From contig JAYKKM010000263.1 of assembly GCA_035772405.1 (NCBI GenBank), positions 1,379,001-1,443,000 on the forward strand: a DNA stretch of 64,000 nucleotides. The letters are read 5' to 3'. Origin of the DNA: Chrysogorgia sp. JL179-B06. Taxonomy: Eukaryota; Cnidaria; Anthozoa; Scleralcyonacea; Chrysogorgiidae. Under the pieces are notes generated by a model, which worked only from the letters and a program-made list of their open reading frames with translations, did no database searches and had not been told where the DNA came from. Of this stretch, positions 23,061 to 31,842 are shown one piece after another (the first letter of the stretch is position 1; each line of letters opens with the position of its first letter). The translations under genes were made by a program, and so were the position numbers.

Positions 23061-23297
23061 CATTCTCTTCAACTCATATTGGTGCCATATCTTATCGATA
23101 ACCTTTGCGGACGCTTTTTTAATGTACGCTTCGGACTGACTTACCACACCGTCACCGGACAGTCTAATAAGTTCGGCTCTCCTAACGTCAACGTTGTCTT
23201 CCACAGTCGAAGTGTCATCAGCGTCCTCGACTAATTCCTCAATCGTGGGATTTTCCTCACTTTTGCGTTTCACCATCACGTTATTACTTATACCCAT
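22785..23297 (-). CDS. conserved Polinton protein of unknown function, 170 aa
   Basis: Starts MGISNNVMVKRKSEEN; Met8 is an alternative. The N-terminal 45 residues are acidic with a short basic KRK. Residues 65-110 are helical in appearance. A hydrophobic stretch near 133-148 (VTPYVPFLGLLSGGIT) could insert in a membrane. The last about 90 codons lie in the left inverted repeat, so a degraded second copy of them exists at 39249-39400. It is last in the leftward cluster, three bases after the ATPase gene, which suggests a morphogenesis or virion role. No family assigned. Confidence 0.7.
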   Translation of the reverse strand: MGISNNVMVKRKSEENPTIEELVEDADDTSTVEDNVDVRRAELIRLSGDGVVSQSEAYIKKASAKVIDKIWHQYELKRMEIANAFLTDLLISKFASLLDGLNAIENPEELNDELQKDPLLKKDVESIVAIVTPYVPFLGLLSGGITTSKYVYDHHFRSATTNTENSERVD

Positions 23298-23300
23298 ATT

Positions 23301-23900
23301 TTATTGCGGAATAACAACTTCGTGACTGTACGGATAGCGCAGTGAGATTTCAAGTCTAGCGTACTTATTATTTTTTAATGCGGTCACAATCGCCGACGAT
23401 TTTTCTCTGCTAATGTTTCCAAGGTAATCGTCGATAACGACCTTCATATCACTCCTACTTGGGCAGTAAAAGCAAACGAGCTTACTAATATTTTCTCTGT
23501 ACGGTTTTGCGATCGATGTCAGTTGTTGTGTGATGACAATAACACTCAACATAAAATGTCGCGCACTAAAAGCCAAGTTGACCAATTGACTAGTCCTATT
23601 CTTGACGTCTTGAGAGCTCGCACAGTCGTCCAACACAATCAGAGTGTTAGTGCCTTTAAAAACATTTGTTACACACTTGAGAACAGCGTCGACACTGTCT
23701 TGCGCGCAGTCTATCGCTAACACGTCGGGGTCGCGTATGTATTTCCAATCTTGATACGCTTTGTTCCACTCGAAAGTAGGACAAATCAACACAATGTAGT
23801 CAAACTTACCGCGATACTCAGACTCCAATGTTTCCAGCAAATAATGCGTCTTACCACAAGCTGTCATACCAACAATTAGCATATTAAACGGAGTCTCCAT
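23301..23900 (-). CDS. A32/FtsK-HerA-type genome-packaging ATPase
   Basis: 199 residues. Walker A at 11-18 (GMTACGKT), Walker B at 86-92 (TLIVLDD), and a sensor-like VIVITQQ at 120-126. The short single-domain form with Walker A almost at the N-terminus is typical of the ATPase of Polintons, adintoviruses and virophages, which pumps DNA into preformed capsids. It lies directly downstream of the candidate major capsid gene (15-bp gap), the usual neighbourhood. Open reading frame complete and catalytic residues intact. Confidence 0.88.
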   Translation of the reverse strand: METPFNMLIVGMTACGKTHYLLETLESEYRGKFDYIVLICPTFEWNKAYQDWKYIRDPDVLAIDCAQDSVDAVLKCVTNVFKGTNTLIVLDDCASSQDVKNRTSQLVNLAFSARHFMLSVIVITQQLTSIAKPYRENISKLVCFYCPSRSDMKVVIDDYLGNISREKSSAIVTALKNNKYARLEISLRYPYSHEVVIPQ

Positions 23901-23915
23901 TAACTCACGTTTGAT

Positions 23916-25154
23916 TTAATACTGGATTGATTGCAACCCATTGTTCATAAAGTTGACCAACCCATCACTTATCACAAACACCCTGCACATGACATTCGCA
24001 GTCGTCACTTTTTTAGTGATTTCAAGAAGCACGCCAGATTGTGTGTTCACAATTTTTTTACCAGTGGCGACGTTGTAATTATCTTGAACGCTCCTCAAGT
24101 CGATGACCAACGCGAAGCCATCTTTATAGAACTTCTGTATGGTCATGAACTGAGCGTGTTCTTCACCCAACCCAAACAATCGTTTCGCTTCTGCATAGAA
24201 CTTCGACTTTGGGATGCCTTGTGAGTACACACTATTTGGCACACCTTCAATTGTGACTCTAACACTATCAATATTTGGGTAAAGAAACTCCTCGCTGTCT
24301 GTTCGCACCTTATTCGTGAATAGCAACACAATCGCCTTCATGCTTTTTCTTGGAAGATTAATGTTTTCATTCACAATGGTCGTGCCTTTGTCCCATTCGG
24401 TGGTTTTCATCAACGTGATGTGCTCATATGACAAACTACGACCACTTGCATAGCCCGACGCTATTTCGTCAGCGAGCTCCTGGTTATCAATCGTCTCATA
24501 CTCAAGCTCGAGGTTCTCCAGAGTGTATCCACCCACAGCGCTACCGGATTGTGCCACCATGATGTCTGTGGCCTTCGGAAGTGTGATCACATACTGCAAG
24601 TTGTTGTTCATGCTAAAAGGAGCGTACAACCCATGGTCATTCATGATCTTGCCAAGCTTAATCCGCAGTTTCGTTCCAATCACACCAAACATTAACGCGT
24701 CACTAACTTTAGCAACGTTCCCACTTGTCGCGCCACTGTCGTCCTTAGAAACTAGCTTTCTCAAGTTCTCACCACCAATACCATAGTCAATCATTTGGTC
24801 TCGCGCAGTGACACTCTCCCAAAGGTCGCGATAAACACCAGTGTAATTTTCCCCATTGTTGTCGTACACAGTCTCCCCAGCTAGTCTCACAACAAGTTTC
24901 TCAACCAACAACTTGCTGACATTGTTCAAGAACCAGCTTTTGGCGTTTGCATTCTTAAAGTCGAACACTAGACCCAACGATCCAGGCACCAAACAGCTAC
25001 TAACCTTAAGCTTCGGTATATCAATGTAAAGTTCCTCACCAGGACTGACTTTATTAGGGTTCAACGTGATTACGTGTTGCGTTCTCACCCCTTTTATGAC
25101 ACCCATGGTCGCTCGTCTAAAACCAGGGCTCAACTCTGCTGACGTGGCGTTCAT
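23916..25154 (-). CDS. candidate major capsid protein
   Basis: 412 residues, beta-rich in appearance, without long hydrophobic or charged tracts. Segments such as YIDIPKLKVSSCLVPGS near the N-terminus, NINLPRKSMKAIVLLF in the middle and VFVISDGLVNFMNN at the C-terminus are of the kind conserved in the presumed capsid proteins of animal Polintons. Its place between the ATPase and the minor capsid/integrase genes and its length support the assignment. It is shorter than many double jelly-roll capsid proteins (500-650 aa), so the fold needs confirmation by structure prediction. Confidence 0.6.
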   Translation of the reverse strand: MNATSAELSPGFRRATMGVIKGVRTQHVITLNPNKVSPGEELYIDIPKLKVSSCLVPGSLGLVFDFKNANAKSWFLNNVSKLLVEKLVVRLAGETVYDNNGENYTGVYRDLWESVTARDQMIDYGIGGENLRKLVSKDDSGATSGNVAKVSDALMFGVIGTKLRIKLGKIMNDHGLYAPFSMNNNLQYVITLPKATDIMVAQSGSAVGGYTLENLELEYETIDNQELADEIASGYASGRSLSYEHITLMKTTEWDKGTTIVNENINLPRKSMKAIVLLFTNKVRTDSEEFLYPNIDSVRVTIEGVPNSVYSQGIPKSKFYAEAKRLFGLGEEHAQFMTIQKFYKDGFALVIDLRSVQDNYNVATGKKIVNTQSGVLLEITKKVTTANVMCRVFVISDGLVNFMNNGLQSIQY

Positions 25155-25177
25155 ATACCTTTACACATGTTTTATCG

Positions 25178-26554
25178 CTACCGTTTTAGCTTGTAATAAT
25201 CATAAGCAAACCACGCAAGTACCACCGCGAGTACCCACAGATTCTGAGCCAACCAAGCGAGACCCTTTGCACCCAACGTCAACGCATTGTAAACTAAATT
25301 AGCCAACCCAACAGCCCATGGACCCATCTTCGTTATCGCGTTCTTAACAGCCTGTGCGAATGACCTCGTAGCCATAGCACCCCTCATAACAGCAGACCTC
25401 CCAGCGATAATAATTGTTGTTATAATTCCAGCCATTGAAATTGCTACAGCACTCAACCCAACCATATTTTCCTTAGCCCATTTCTTGAACTTCTGCAACC
25501 TGTCAATGTCGATCTCTTGTCGCGCTCTAACCTCCTCTATTTGCCGCTGTTCTAAGATTTCTTCTATGACTTGTCCAAGTTCACTCTCTCTTTCACGCAA
25601 ACCAACAAGCTCGTCGAGCTCGCGCTGTCTGCCTCTAGTTTGTCTAAGCCCAACCACTTTTTCATATGGATCATTATTCTCTCTACCCCCCTCAAGCTCT
25701 GCTATTCTTTCGCTTGTGTGTTCTTTCGCCTCTTTAAGATGGTCTGCTTGTATTTGCAATGCACCAGTGTCACCTATTCTTGATTCGCGCAACACATTCT
25801 CACTTGGATTGAGCGCGCCGTTCAATTCGCGATTCTCGTTTGATGTTAGTTTAGGTTTGTCGACATATTTCGTGCGTGTGGTGTCCACCAATGGTTGACT
25901 CCTCACAGTTTCCTCACGGGCTCTCGAGCTGACTTCGATTTTATACAAAAAGTCTTTAAATTGGTCAACTGCACGTTGCGCAACCTTAGCTTCGTTGTAC
26001 TGCAGAACACCACCCTCCCCACGTTTGAGAACTATTTGCTCTTTACCGAGTTCGTTATTAACAAGCCTGGGTTTGAATAGCATATTATTATTCTTGCTTA
26101 TTGATGTTCTGAGTCGCAGCGCTAACACGTCGGAGTCACGAATGTCAAGCTTGAACCGCACCCCCGTTTCATTACTAATGAATTTTTCTAAGCTTATCAA
26201 AATTTGGTTCTCAGGATTCGATGGCAAATCGTCGACACCAAACGTTGGGACTTCTGTGTTGGTGCCCCTTATTGTCACCGTCTTACCATCGTCAGTGTCG
26301 ATAAATGACGTCTCTTTTTCCCCACCTCGCCTTCTAGCTAGCTCACTTCTTATCTTTTTTGCGTCGTCGAGATAGTTGTCATAATTAACACGAACGTCTC
26401 TCGACATCTCACTCGTGTCGTGCTCGAGGGTTGTCTTGCTGAGCCACTCATTAGTCTTGGTGAGCTCTCCTTCTAGTTGCTCATCACTCATGTCTTTGTA
26501 CTTATCGAAGTCCTCCATCTCAATCTCGTCGTAATCTCCCCCACCTTCAGCCAT
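25178..26554 (-). CDS. membrane protein, long paralogue of a tandem pair
   Basis: 458 residues beginning MAEGGGDYDEIEMEDFDKYK. A charged, coiled-coil-like region (about 190-350, many Glu/Arg) precedes a C-terminal 100 residues shared with the next gene: LQKFKKWAKENMVGLSAVAI, a hydrophobic segment ending TTIIIAG, an amphipathic stretch, and a Trp-rich hydrophobic end (AKGLAWLAQNLW). At least two membrane segments are likely. In a capsid-forming element it could be a membrane-active penetration or internal capsid protein, but that is inference. The 30-odd residues around SNETGVRFKLDI are unique to this copy. Confidence 0.7.
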   Translation of the reverse strand: MAEGGGDYDEIEMEDFDKYKDMSDEQLEGELTKTNEWLSKTTLEHDTSEMSRDVRVNYDNYLDDAKKIRSELARRRGGEKETSFIDTDDGKTVTIRGTNTEVPTFGVDDLPSNPENQILISLEKFISNETGVRFKLDIRDSDVLALRLRTSISKNNNMLFKPRLVNNELGKEQIVLKRGEGGVLQYNEAKVAQRAVDQFKDFLYKIEVSSRAREETVRSQPLVDTTRTKYVDKPKLTSNENRELNGALNPSENVLRESRIGDTGALQIQADHLKEAKEHTSERIAELEGGRENNDPYEKVVGLRQTRGRQRELDELVGLRERESELGQVIEEILEQRQIEEVRARQEIDIDRLQKFKKWAKENMVGLSAVAISMAGIITTIIIAGRSAVMRGAMATRSFAQAVKNAITKMGPWAVGLANLVYNALTLGAKGLAWLAQNLWVLAVVLAWFAYDYYKLKR

Positions 26555-26565
26555 ATTACATTAGC

Positions 26566-26612
26566 TCACATTTTGAGCGTCACTTTCCGGCGTCCATAAG
26601 TTACGTTTGCTT
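26566..26612 (-). pseudogene. fossil of the integrase gene's 3' end
   Basis: The spacer between the two paralogues closely matches the last about 45 nt of the integrase gene (27570-27612): both contain ACTTATGGA or ACTCATGGA followed by CAAAATGTGAGCTA. The reading frame is lost. It shows that the paralogue pair arose by a duplication that included the end of the integrase gene. Confidence 0.7.
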
Positions 26613-27563
26613 TTAGTTTAAATAATTGTACGCAAGCCACGCGAATGTCACCGCAAACACCCACAGATTTTGAGCTAACCAAGCGAGGCCCTTTGCGCCT
26701 GTCACCAGCGCGTCATAAACTAAGTTCGCCAATCCAACAGCCCATGGACCCATCCTCATTATCGCGTTTTTAACAGCCTGTGCAAACGACCTCGTGGTCA
26801 TAGCGCCTTTCATAACATTAGACCTCCCAGCGATAATAATGGTTGTTATAATCGCAGCTACTGAAATCGCTAAAGCACTCAACCCAACCATATTTTCTCT
26901 AGCCCACTTCTTGAACTTCTGCAACCTGTCAATGTCGACTTCCTGCTGCTCTCTAACCTCCTCTATTTGTCGCTGTTCAATAACCATGTCTCTAGCCTTT
27001 TTAAGTCCGATCACTCTTTCAGCTAGATCGATGAACTCTTCGTTCTCTGCAGTCGTGAGGTCTTTCACTGCAAGCTCTGCTACTCTTTTGTTCGCTTCAT
27101 TTATCAAGTCTCGATAGCGATCTATCTCTATTTGTAACGTACCAGTGTCGCCTATTCTTGACTCAGACATCACACTCTCACTTGGATTAAGTAGCGCGCT
27201 CAACTTGCGGTTCTCGATTGGTCTTAGTTCGGGTATGTTGACGTACTCTGCGTGTGTGGTGTCTAACAATGGCGCACTCCTCGCGATGTCTTCACGATCT
27301 TTTACGTTGTCATTAATCCACGTTGTGGGATCACTAAAAAACCTCCACATATGTTGACGAAGTCTTCTATTACGCTCGACTTTTAGTCCACCCATCACTT
27401 TAGTTAGTCTAGTTCTCCTAAACATTGAGGCGTTTGGATCACCCCCAATTAGTTTGCGTTCTTGAATGGCTTTTTCGTAACTATACTCTAGTTCATCGTC
27501 AGTGACATCTCTGTATTCATTAGAGCCCTCCATCTCAAAGTCGTCGAAGCCACCTTCGGCCAT
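26613..27563 (-). CDS. membrane protein, short paralogue of a tandem pair
   Basis: 316 residues beginning MAEGGFDDFEMEGSNEYRDV, same design as its neighbour: acidic N-terminus, coiled-coil-like centre, then the shared C-terminus (LQKFKKWARENMVGLSALAI ... AKGLAWLAQNLW). The C-terminal 115 residues are roughly 85% identical to the longer copy, whereas the middle differs in length. It directly follows the integrase gene (stop and start separated by 6 bp) and so represents the ancestral position. Confidence 0.7.
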   Translation of the reverse strand: MAEGGFDDFEMEGSNEYRDVTDDELEYSYEKAIQERKLIGGDPNASMFRRTRLTKVMGGLKVERNRRLRQHMWRFFSDPTTWINDNVKDREDIARSAPLLDTTHAEYVNIPELRPIENRKLSALLNPSESVMSESRIGDTGTLQIEIDRYRDLINEANKRVAELAVKDLTTAENEEFIDLAERVIGLKKARDMVIEQRQIEEVREQQEVDIDRLQKFKKWARENMVGLSALAISVAAIITTIIIAGRSNVMKGAMTTRSFAQAVKNAIMRMGPWAVGLANLVYDALVTGAKGLAWLAQNLWVFAVTFAWLAYNYLN

Positions 27564-27569
27564 ATTACA

Positions 27570-28673
27570 CTAGCTCACATTTTGAATGTCGCTTTCTGGT
27601 ATCCATGAGTTATGTTTGCTCTCGTAACCTAACCATTTGACCAGCGCCATCTTCTCCCCTCTGACTTTCTTTCTTTTCAACACCTGTTCAACTCTGTACA
27701 CATCGTCACCACGTTTCTTATTGACTAGCGATAATTCCTGTTCATAAAATTTACCAATAATCTGTTCACCGGTGTGGTCCTCAATTTCGTACACATTAGG
27801 ATCACCACGAATAACTTTCACCACTTTAAACAGCTCTTCAGTGAAGTTGGCTTCATAACCCTTTGTGAACACACTCTTGTACTTACTAATTCTCACTGAC
27901 TCACCAACTCTAAACTTTGGCAATGGGGTGTCTGCAAAATGATGACCAAACAAAGTGGTCCACACTTCGCCTTCGTTTGACTTATTGACATCCTTCGGCT
28001 TCATCATAATGCTTCGATTCACATTGCTATTATAATTGCTCACAAACTGGTCCAAAACGTCAATCCATTTGTACGTCCCACGGGTATAAAAATACTTCCA
28101 CATAATACTCTTGAGGCTTCTATTAAAACGCTCGACAACAGCAGCCTTTTTGTCGCTCTTAGTGCTGAAATACTCAACACCATGTTCTTTCAGCAAACTT
28201 TTAACACCAACATTGTAGAACTCAAGTCCCTCGTCAAATTGCGCTAACTTAGGTGTGACCCCAAACCGATCTTTAAAGTCAACCAACAATTTTCCAACAG
28301 CCTTAGTCATGTTCTTAGTGTCTTTTCTGTAAACCGCAATGCCAAAAGCGTATCTACTCAATATTTCAATACCTGTCAATATCCAATAATACCCTCCATT
28401 CTGTTTTGAGTACTTACTCATGTCCACTAAGTCCATTTGGAGCTCTTCACCAAGAAACCCAACAAAAGTCGCGCGGAATTTATGCCTTCTCACAATGGGT
28501 TTGTACCTAGTGTAGGTGTCCTGCGCTGTCAACCATTCTTTCACTGTTTTTCTAGTTATTTTCAATCCGTCTCCCAATGCACTTTGATACAACCTCTCTA
28601 CACCACTGTACCCCGTCTTAGGATTATAATAGATGTCTCGCAACCCTTGTTCTGTCTCCACACCGAGTTCCAT
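27570..28673 (-). CDS. retroviral-type integrase with chromodomain
   Basis: 367 residues from MELGVETEQG (28673); an upstream GTG at 28682 would overlap the previous stop and is less likely. The rve core has Asp81 (LQMDLVDM), Asp147 (AQFDEG) and Glu181 (AAVVERFN), a DD33E triad. The C-terminus (about 318-362) is a chromodomain: YRVEQVLKRKK ... LVKWLGY ... NSWIPESDI. It would join element ends to target DNA with a 6-bp stagger, consistent with the TTTCTG duplication; the chromodomain may bias integration to particular chromatin. All catalytic residues present. Confidence 0.93.
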   Translation of the reverse strand: MELGVETEQGLRDIYYNPKTGYSGVERLYQSALGDGLKITRKTVKEWLTAQDTYTRYKPIVRRHKFRATFVGFLGEELQMDLVDMSKYSKQNGGYYWILTGIEILSRYAFGIAVYRKDTKNMTKAVGKLLVDFKDRFGVTPKLAQFDEGLEFYNVGVKSLLKEHGVEYFSTKSDKKAAVVERFNRSLKSIMWKYFYTRGTYKWIDVLDQFVSNYNSNVNRSIMMKPKDVNKSNEGEVWTTLFGHHFADTPLPKFRVGESVRISKYKSVFTKGYEANFTEELFKVVKVIRGDPNVYEIEDHTGEQIIGKFYEQELSLVNKKRGDDVYRVEQVLKRKKVRGEKMALVKWLGYESKHNSWIPESDIQNVS

Positions 28674-28678
28674 ATAAT

Positions 28679-29380
28679 TCACACAATATACAGTTCCAAT
28701 AGCACCGCACCAATTTTGAGATTGTCGTTATTTGGTTTGACACGAAACGTCATACTTGAGTAAACACCTTTTTTAACACTCACCTTGGACTCAATATCCA
28801 CATGGCGTTGCACTGACCCCTTCAAAGACTGCTCAGTGGGTATTGGCAACGTTGTGATCACATCGCTACGCTTCCCATCAATACCCACGTTACTATCCGT
28901 CTCAACAATGTCACACGAAACTTCTATGTACTTCAGACCTCTATACATGTCGACCTCGTTCGGGCTAGTGTGCCACTGTGAGTCATTCTGAATCACCTCA
29001 CCCTTCGCGAAACCAAGTAGAGGCCCAATGGTGTCTAACACAGCTGAGCTACTAACCTTAACCCTACATTTACCTGTAGGCACTAGTTTCTCTATCTCAA
29101 GATCCACCTTAAGCTCGCTAGACTCATGCTTCAAGACTTTGACCAATGCATCGAAGCTAAAGTACCCTTCACCCACTTTAATCTTTTTAAAAGAGCCAAC
29201 CCTAGAGCTATCCAGCGTGAAGACCTGAATGCTGTCGTCATTTGTTGTGTTATGGTAGTCCCAAAACACAGTGGCTGTCTTGACCACAATGTATGGGTTA
29301 TCGTGTATGACCATCATCGCGTTGTCAAAGGACACAACTTTTTCCACACCTTCAATGAGTACCGTCAACTTTCGCGTCAT
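28679..29380 (-). CDS. candidate penton-like minor capsid protein
   Basis: 233 residues from MTRKLTVLIE; ATG 29380 is preferred because upstream in-frame codons would run across the divergent promoter and into the neighbouring gene. The protein is beta-rich. The C-terminal half (SDVITTLPIPTEQS ... YSSMTFRVKPNNDN ... LELYIV) resembles single jelly-roll minor capsid/penton proteins of Polintons and adintoviruses. It is the first gene of the leftward cluster, and its stop lies next to the integrase start. Confidence 0.6.
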   Translation of the reverse strand: MTRKLTVLIEGVEKVVSFDNAMMVIHDNPYIVVKTATVFWDYHNTTNDDSIQVFTLDSSRVGSFKKIKVGEGYFSFDALVKVLKHESSELKVDLEIEKLVPTGKCRVKVSSSAVLDTIGPLLGFAKGEVIQNDSQWHTSPNEVDMYRGLKYIEVSCDIVETDSNVGIDGKRSDVITTLPIPTEQSLKGSVQRHVDIESKVSVKKGVYSSMTFRVKPNNDNLKIGAVLLELYIV

Positions 29381-29401
29381 GTATAACATACAGTATATTA
29401 T
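29381..29401. promoter_or_regulatory. 21-bp divergent promoter
   Basis: GTATAACATACAGTATATTA plus one T separates two oppositely oriented start codons. TATA-like boxes read on both strands (TATATTA rightward; TATAATATAC leftward). Both 5' UTRs must be nearly absent or start within the neighbour's coding region. Confidence 0.55.
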
Positions 29402-30889
29402 ATGCAGAAAGCCCTTCATGAGTACTATGGAAAGCACTACGAACGTGCGATGGCTAACACATCAAAGGCTACACACGACGCGAAGGCAGACCTCATCAAA
29501 AAGTACCCCCACGCCACTTTAAGCAAATTCGAGTTCTATCCAAATATTTCGCAAGATGGTAAAATCACGAGTGTCGACGTATATTTCAGAAACAATGACA
29601 TCCTTAGCACAGACATAACCAGCGCAACCTTCAAAAATAACAAAAACATGTGGAAGTGGCTACACAATAGCAAGTTCCCAATAATATGGCAAGGTGGTGG
29701 AGCTATCCAACCACTGCCAAAAGGTCATAAAAACCACTGGGGGCTTTGGGACGGCTACCCAACAGAAAATGTGTTAAATTATCCAGTGAATAATTTTAAA
29801 GTTTTCGTTAACCAGAGTAGCTACTTCATGTCAAAGCTGCCAGTCTTGCGAGTCACCACGTCAAAGACAAAATCAGAGTGGGATGACAACGAATCTTACT
29901 ATCGCATTGTGTTTGCAACGTATTGTGCGAGTTTCTGTTGTGGGGTGTCATTGCAACATTTATCAGTGTCACAAGAAGTTCACCCCGTGGTCACAAGTGT
30001 GATGAGATTTCATTTGTACTTCACCATTAGAAGACTTCTGAGAAGAATGGAGGGTGGTGAGACCATGAAATCAATAAGTAGAGAATTCAACGCTTCCGAA
30101 TTGTATGGTAAGATTTCTAAGATTCCCAGAAAACATTATTACCAGAATAAAGTCCTGAGCGATGGCACTTTAGGCGAATCTAGAGTCTTCACACTCAACG
30201 ACACCCATAACGACTACAAACGATACGTCGCGCGACTCTCAGACGGCTTTACCAACATTGGACTGCAATATCTAAATCAGAGCATAGAGTCCTTTGTGTA
30301 CTCCACACTTGGTGCACAAGCTAGAACACGTGTATCAGTCGTTGGTGGCTCTGCAGGAAGTTTAGAAACCCAACAAGAGTTCCGCAAGTTGTTTTCTGAC
30401 AGTGTTATTCAGTATGACGTGTCGACATGGATTCTCAACATGAATAAATCGATTAGAGACACCAACGTTGTCCAAAATCTCGCAGTGTCGCCAAGTACAT
30501 GGTTGATGCCAAGTAACGTGGTGATTCTCAAGAATAAAATCGCTGGGTATAACAACTTATTAAAGATTGCTACAGAGTCCATGAGATTTGGAGTGAACAC
30601 TCGCTTGAATGCGACAACACCAACAATTGCAGCTAAAAAAGTCCACCAAGAAAATGTGGTGACTCACTCCCTAGTAGCGTCAACGATTGTGAAGAAAAAA
30701 GCTCACCGAGAAAGTGTGGTGGCACCAACGACTGTGGCTAAAAAAGTTTACCAAGAAAATGTGACACCACCTCCTGTGAAAAAAACAGTGGCCACCACCA
30801 CAAGCGAGTCAGACACGACAACGCTGGTGATAATCTTGGGGTTCTCAGCAGTCTCTGGCTATCTGTTAACCAAATACACCTTGAAGTAG
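29402..30889 (+). CDS. membrane-anchored Polinton protein of unknown function, 495 aa
   Basis: The first 400 residues appear globular, with a Trp/Gly-rich block near 97-125 (FPIIWQGGG ... HWGLWDGYP) and a Cys cluster YCASFCCGV near 175-183. Residues 405-465 form a low-complexity lysine/valine linker with three degenerate repeats (KKVHQENVV, KKAHRESVV, KKVYQENVT). A single hydrophobic segment near the C-terminus (LVIILGFSAVSGYLL) would anchor it in a membrane, leaving five residues. It is first in the rightward set, directly before the fibre-like gene. No catalytic signature of an adenain-type protease is seen. Function unknown. Confidence 0.7.
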   Translation: MQKALHEYYGKHYERAMANTSKATHDAKADLIKKYPHATLSKFEFYPNISQDGKITSVDVYFRNNDILSTDITSATFKNNKNMWKWLHNSKFPIIWQGGGAIQPLPKGHKNHWGLWDGYPTENVLNYPVNNFKVFVNQSSYFMSKLPVLRVTTSKTKSEWDDNESYYRIVFATYCASFCCGVSLQHLSVSQEVHPVVTSVMRFHLYFTIRRLLRRMEGGETMKSISREFNASELYGKISKIPRKHYYQNKVLSDGTLGESRVFTLNDTHNDYKRYVARLSDGFTNIGLQYLNQSIESFVYSTLGAQARTRVSVVGGSAGSLETQQEFRKLFSDSVIQYDVSTWILNMNKSIRDTNVVQNLAVSPSTWLMPSNVVILKNKIAGYNNLLKIATESMRFGVNTRLNATTPTIAAKKVHQENVVTHSLVASTIVKKKAHRESVVAPTTVAKKVYQENVTPPPVKKTVATTTSESDTTTLVIILGFSAVSGYLLTKYTLK

Positions 30890-30891
30890 TA

Positions 30892-31842
30892 ATGAGTCTA
30901 AACTACGGGTATGAGTCTGACGACCCTCACGATAAAATACTAAAGAGAACGAAAAGGCATCTGAACGAAGATCCTAAGTTAAGCGCGACTGGTGGAAGGA
31001 TGTCTGGAATAATAGACATGCAAGGCTCAGCGATAAAAAACGTAGCGGACCCAGTCGATGACTCAGATGCCACGAATAAAAGAGCTCTAGAGCAATCGCT
31101 GTCAGGTTTCCTCAAGAGTCAGTCCTATAATGTTGTGCTCGACTTCAACGTTAGCACACACGCCTTGAAAAATGTGGAATTTCACACCAATGGTTCAAAC
31201 AAAGTGAAAGCCATTGGTGAAACAAGTAAATTAGTGCAAAACAACCTAGCCTATGGCCCTATTGTTGGCATCAGCGGTGTAAGTCAAAGTTTTCTATCCC
31301 CCGTGTTAACACCAATCCCACTTGAGTCAGGTCTCCATTTTAATTGCCCCAGTATGCAATGGTGTGATCTCTCTATTTTTGTTGTGGTGAGGTTACCTAC
31401 TCGCACCGCTGGATCAAATTGGGAGACAATTATATCGAACGACGATGGTCAGTGGGATAAGTTCATAGGGTACAAGACTGGTATGACTAATGGACTCGCG
31501 TATGGTGGCAGCATCCCAGCAATGGAGAGCGTATGCACTATTCCGAGTGGCGTTGACATCACAAAAATGCATATGATATCGATACACTGGCAAATGTACA
31601 ATTCACACGTCAGGGTCAATAACGTTAAGTCAACCGATTCAGACTTCATAGCGAATATGAAAAAGATAGGCACACCCTATGGAACAATTTTTGGAATACA
31701 CCGACCAAGAATACCACTCGCACCTTACGCGTACCCATCGTTGATAGAATTCTACGGCGTGAAAATTGTGAGTGGCTACATGACGAACCGAGACATCATA
31801 ATCATGGGTGGAGAAATGATGAAGGAATATGGTGTAAAGTAA
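30892..31842 (+). CDS. fibre-like attachment protein
   Basis: 316 residues. Residues 35-70 contain GGRMSGIIDMQGSAIKNVAD followed by DDSDATNKRALEQ, the motif that in phage tail fibres forms a trimeric stalk (GG-x-M-x-G-x-I-x-M ... I-x-N-x-x-D/P-x-x-x-x-D-A-x-x-K). The C-terminal 200 residues are beta-rich with Trp, His and Gly, resembling a concanavalin/laminin-G-like sandwich (IHWQMYNSHVRVNN). The sensible reading is a trimeric fibre with an N-terminal virion anchor, stalk, and receptor-binding head. It starts two bases after the previous stop and its stop touches the next start codon. Confidence 0.65.
   Translation: MSLNYGYESDDPHDKILKRTKRHLNEDPKLSATGGRMSGIIDMQGSAIKNVADPVDDSDATNKRALEQSLSGFLKSQSYNVVLDFNVSTHALKNVEFHTNGSNKVKAIGETSKLVQNNLAYGPIVGISGVSQSFLSPVLTPIPLESGLHFNCPSMQWCDLSIFVVVRLPTRTAGSNWETIISNDDGQWDKFIGYKTGMTNGLAYGGSIPAMESVCTIPSGVDITKMHMISIHWQMYNSHVRVNNVKSTDSDFIANMKKIGTPYGTIFGIHRPRIPLAPYAYPSLIEFYGVKIVSGYMTNRDIIIMGGEMMKEYGVK

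Noticed and set aside
28674..28682. Integrase start at 28682
   Set aside because: The codon is GTG and would overlap the preceding stop; ATG at 28673 is ordinary.
29381..29437. N-terminal extension of the minor capsid protein
   Set aside because: It begins at a GTG, crosses the divergent promoter and lies antisense to the start of the neighbouring gene.
29402..30889. Adenain-like protease in the 495-aa protein
   Set aside because: An HW dipeptide and a Cys cluster occur, but the acidic residue and Gln-x-Cys spacing of the family are not seen.
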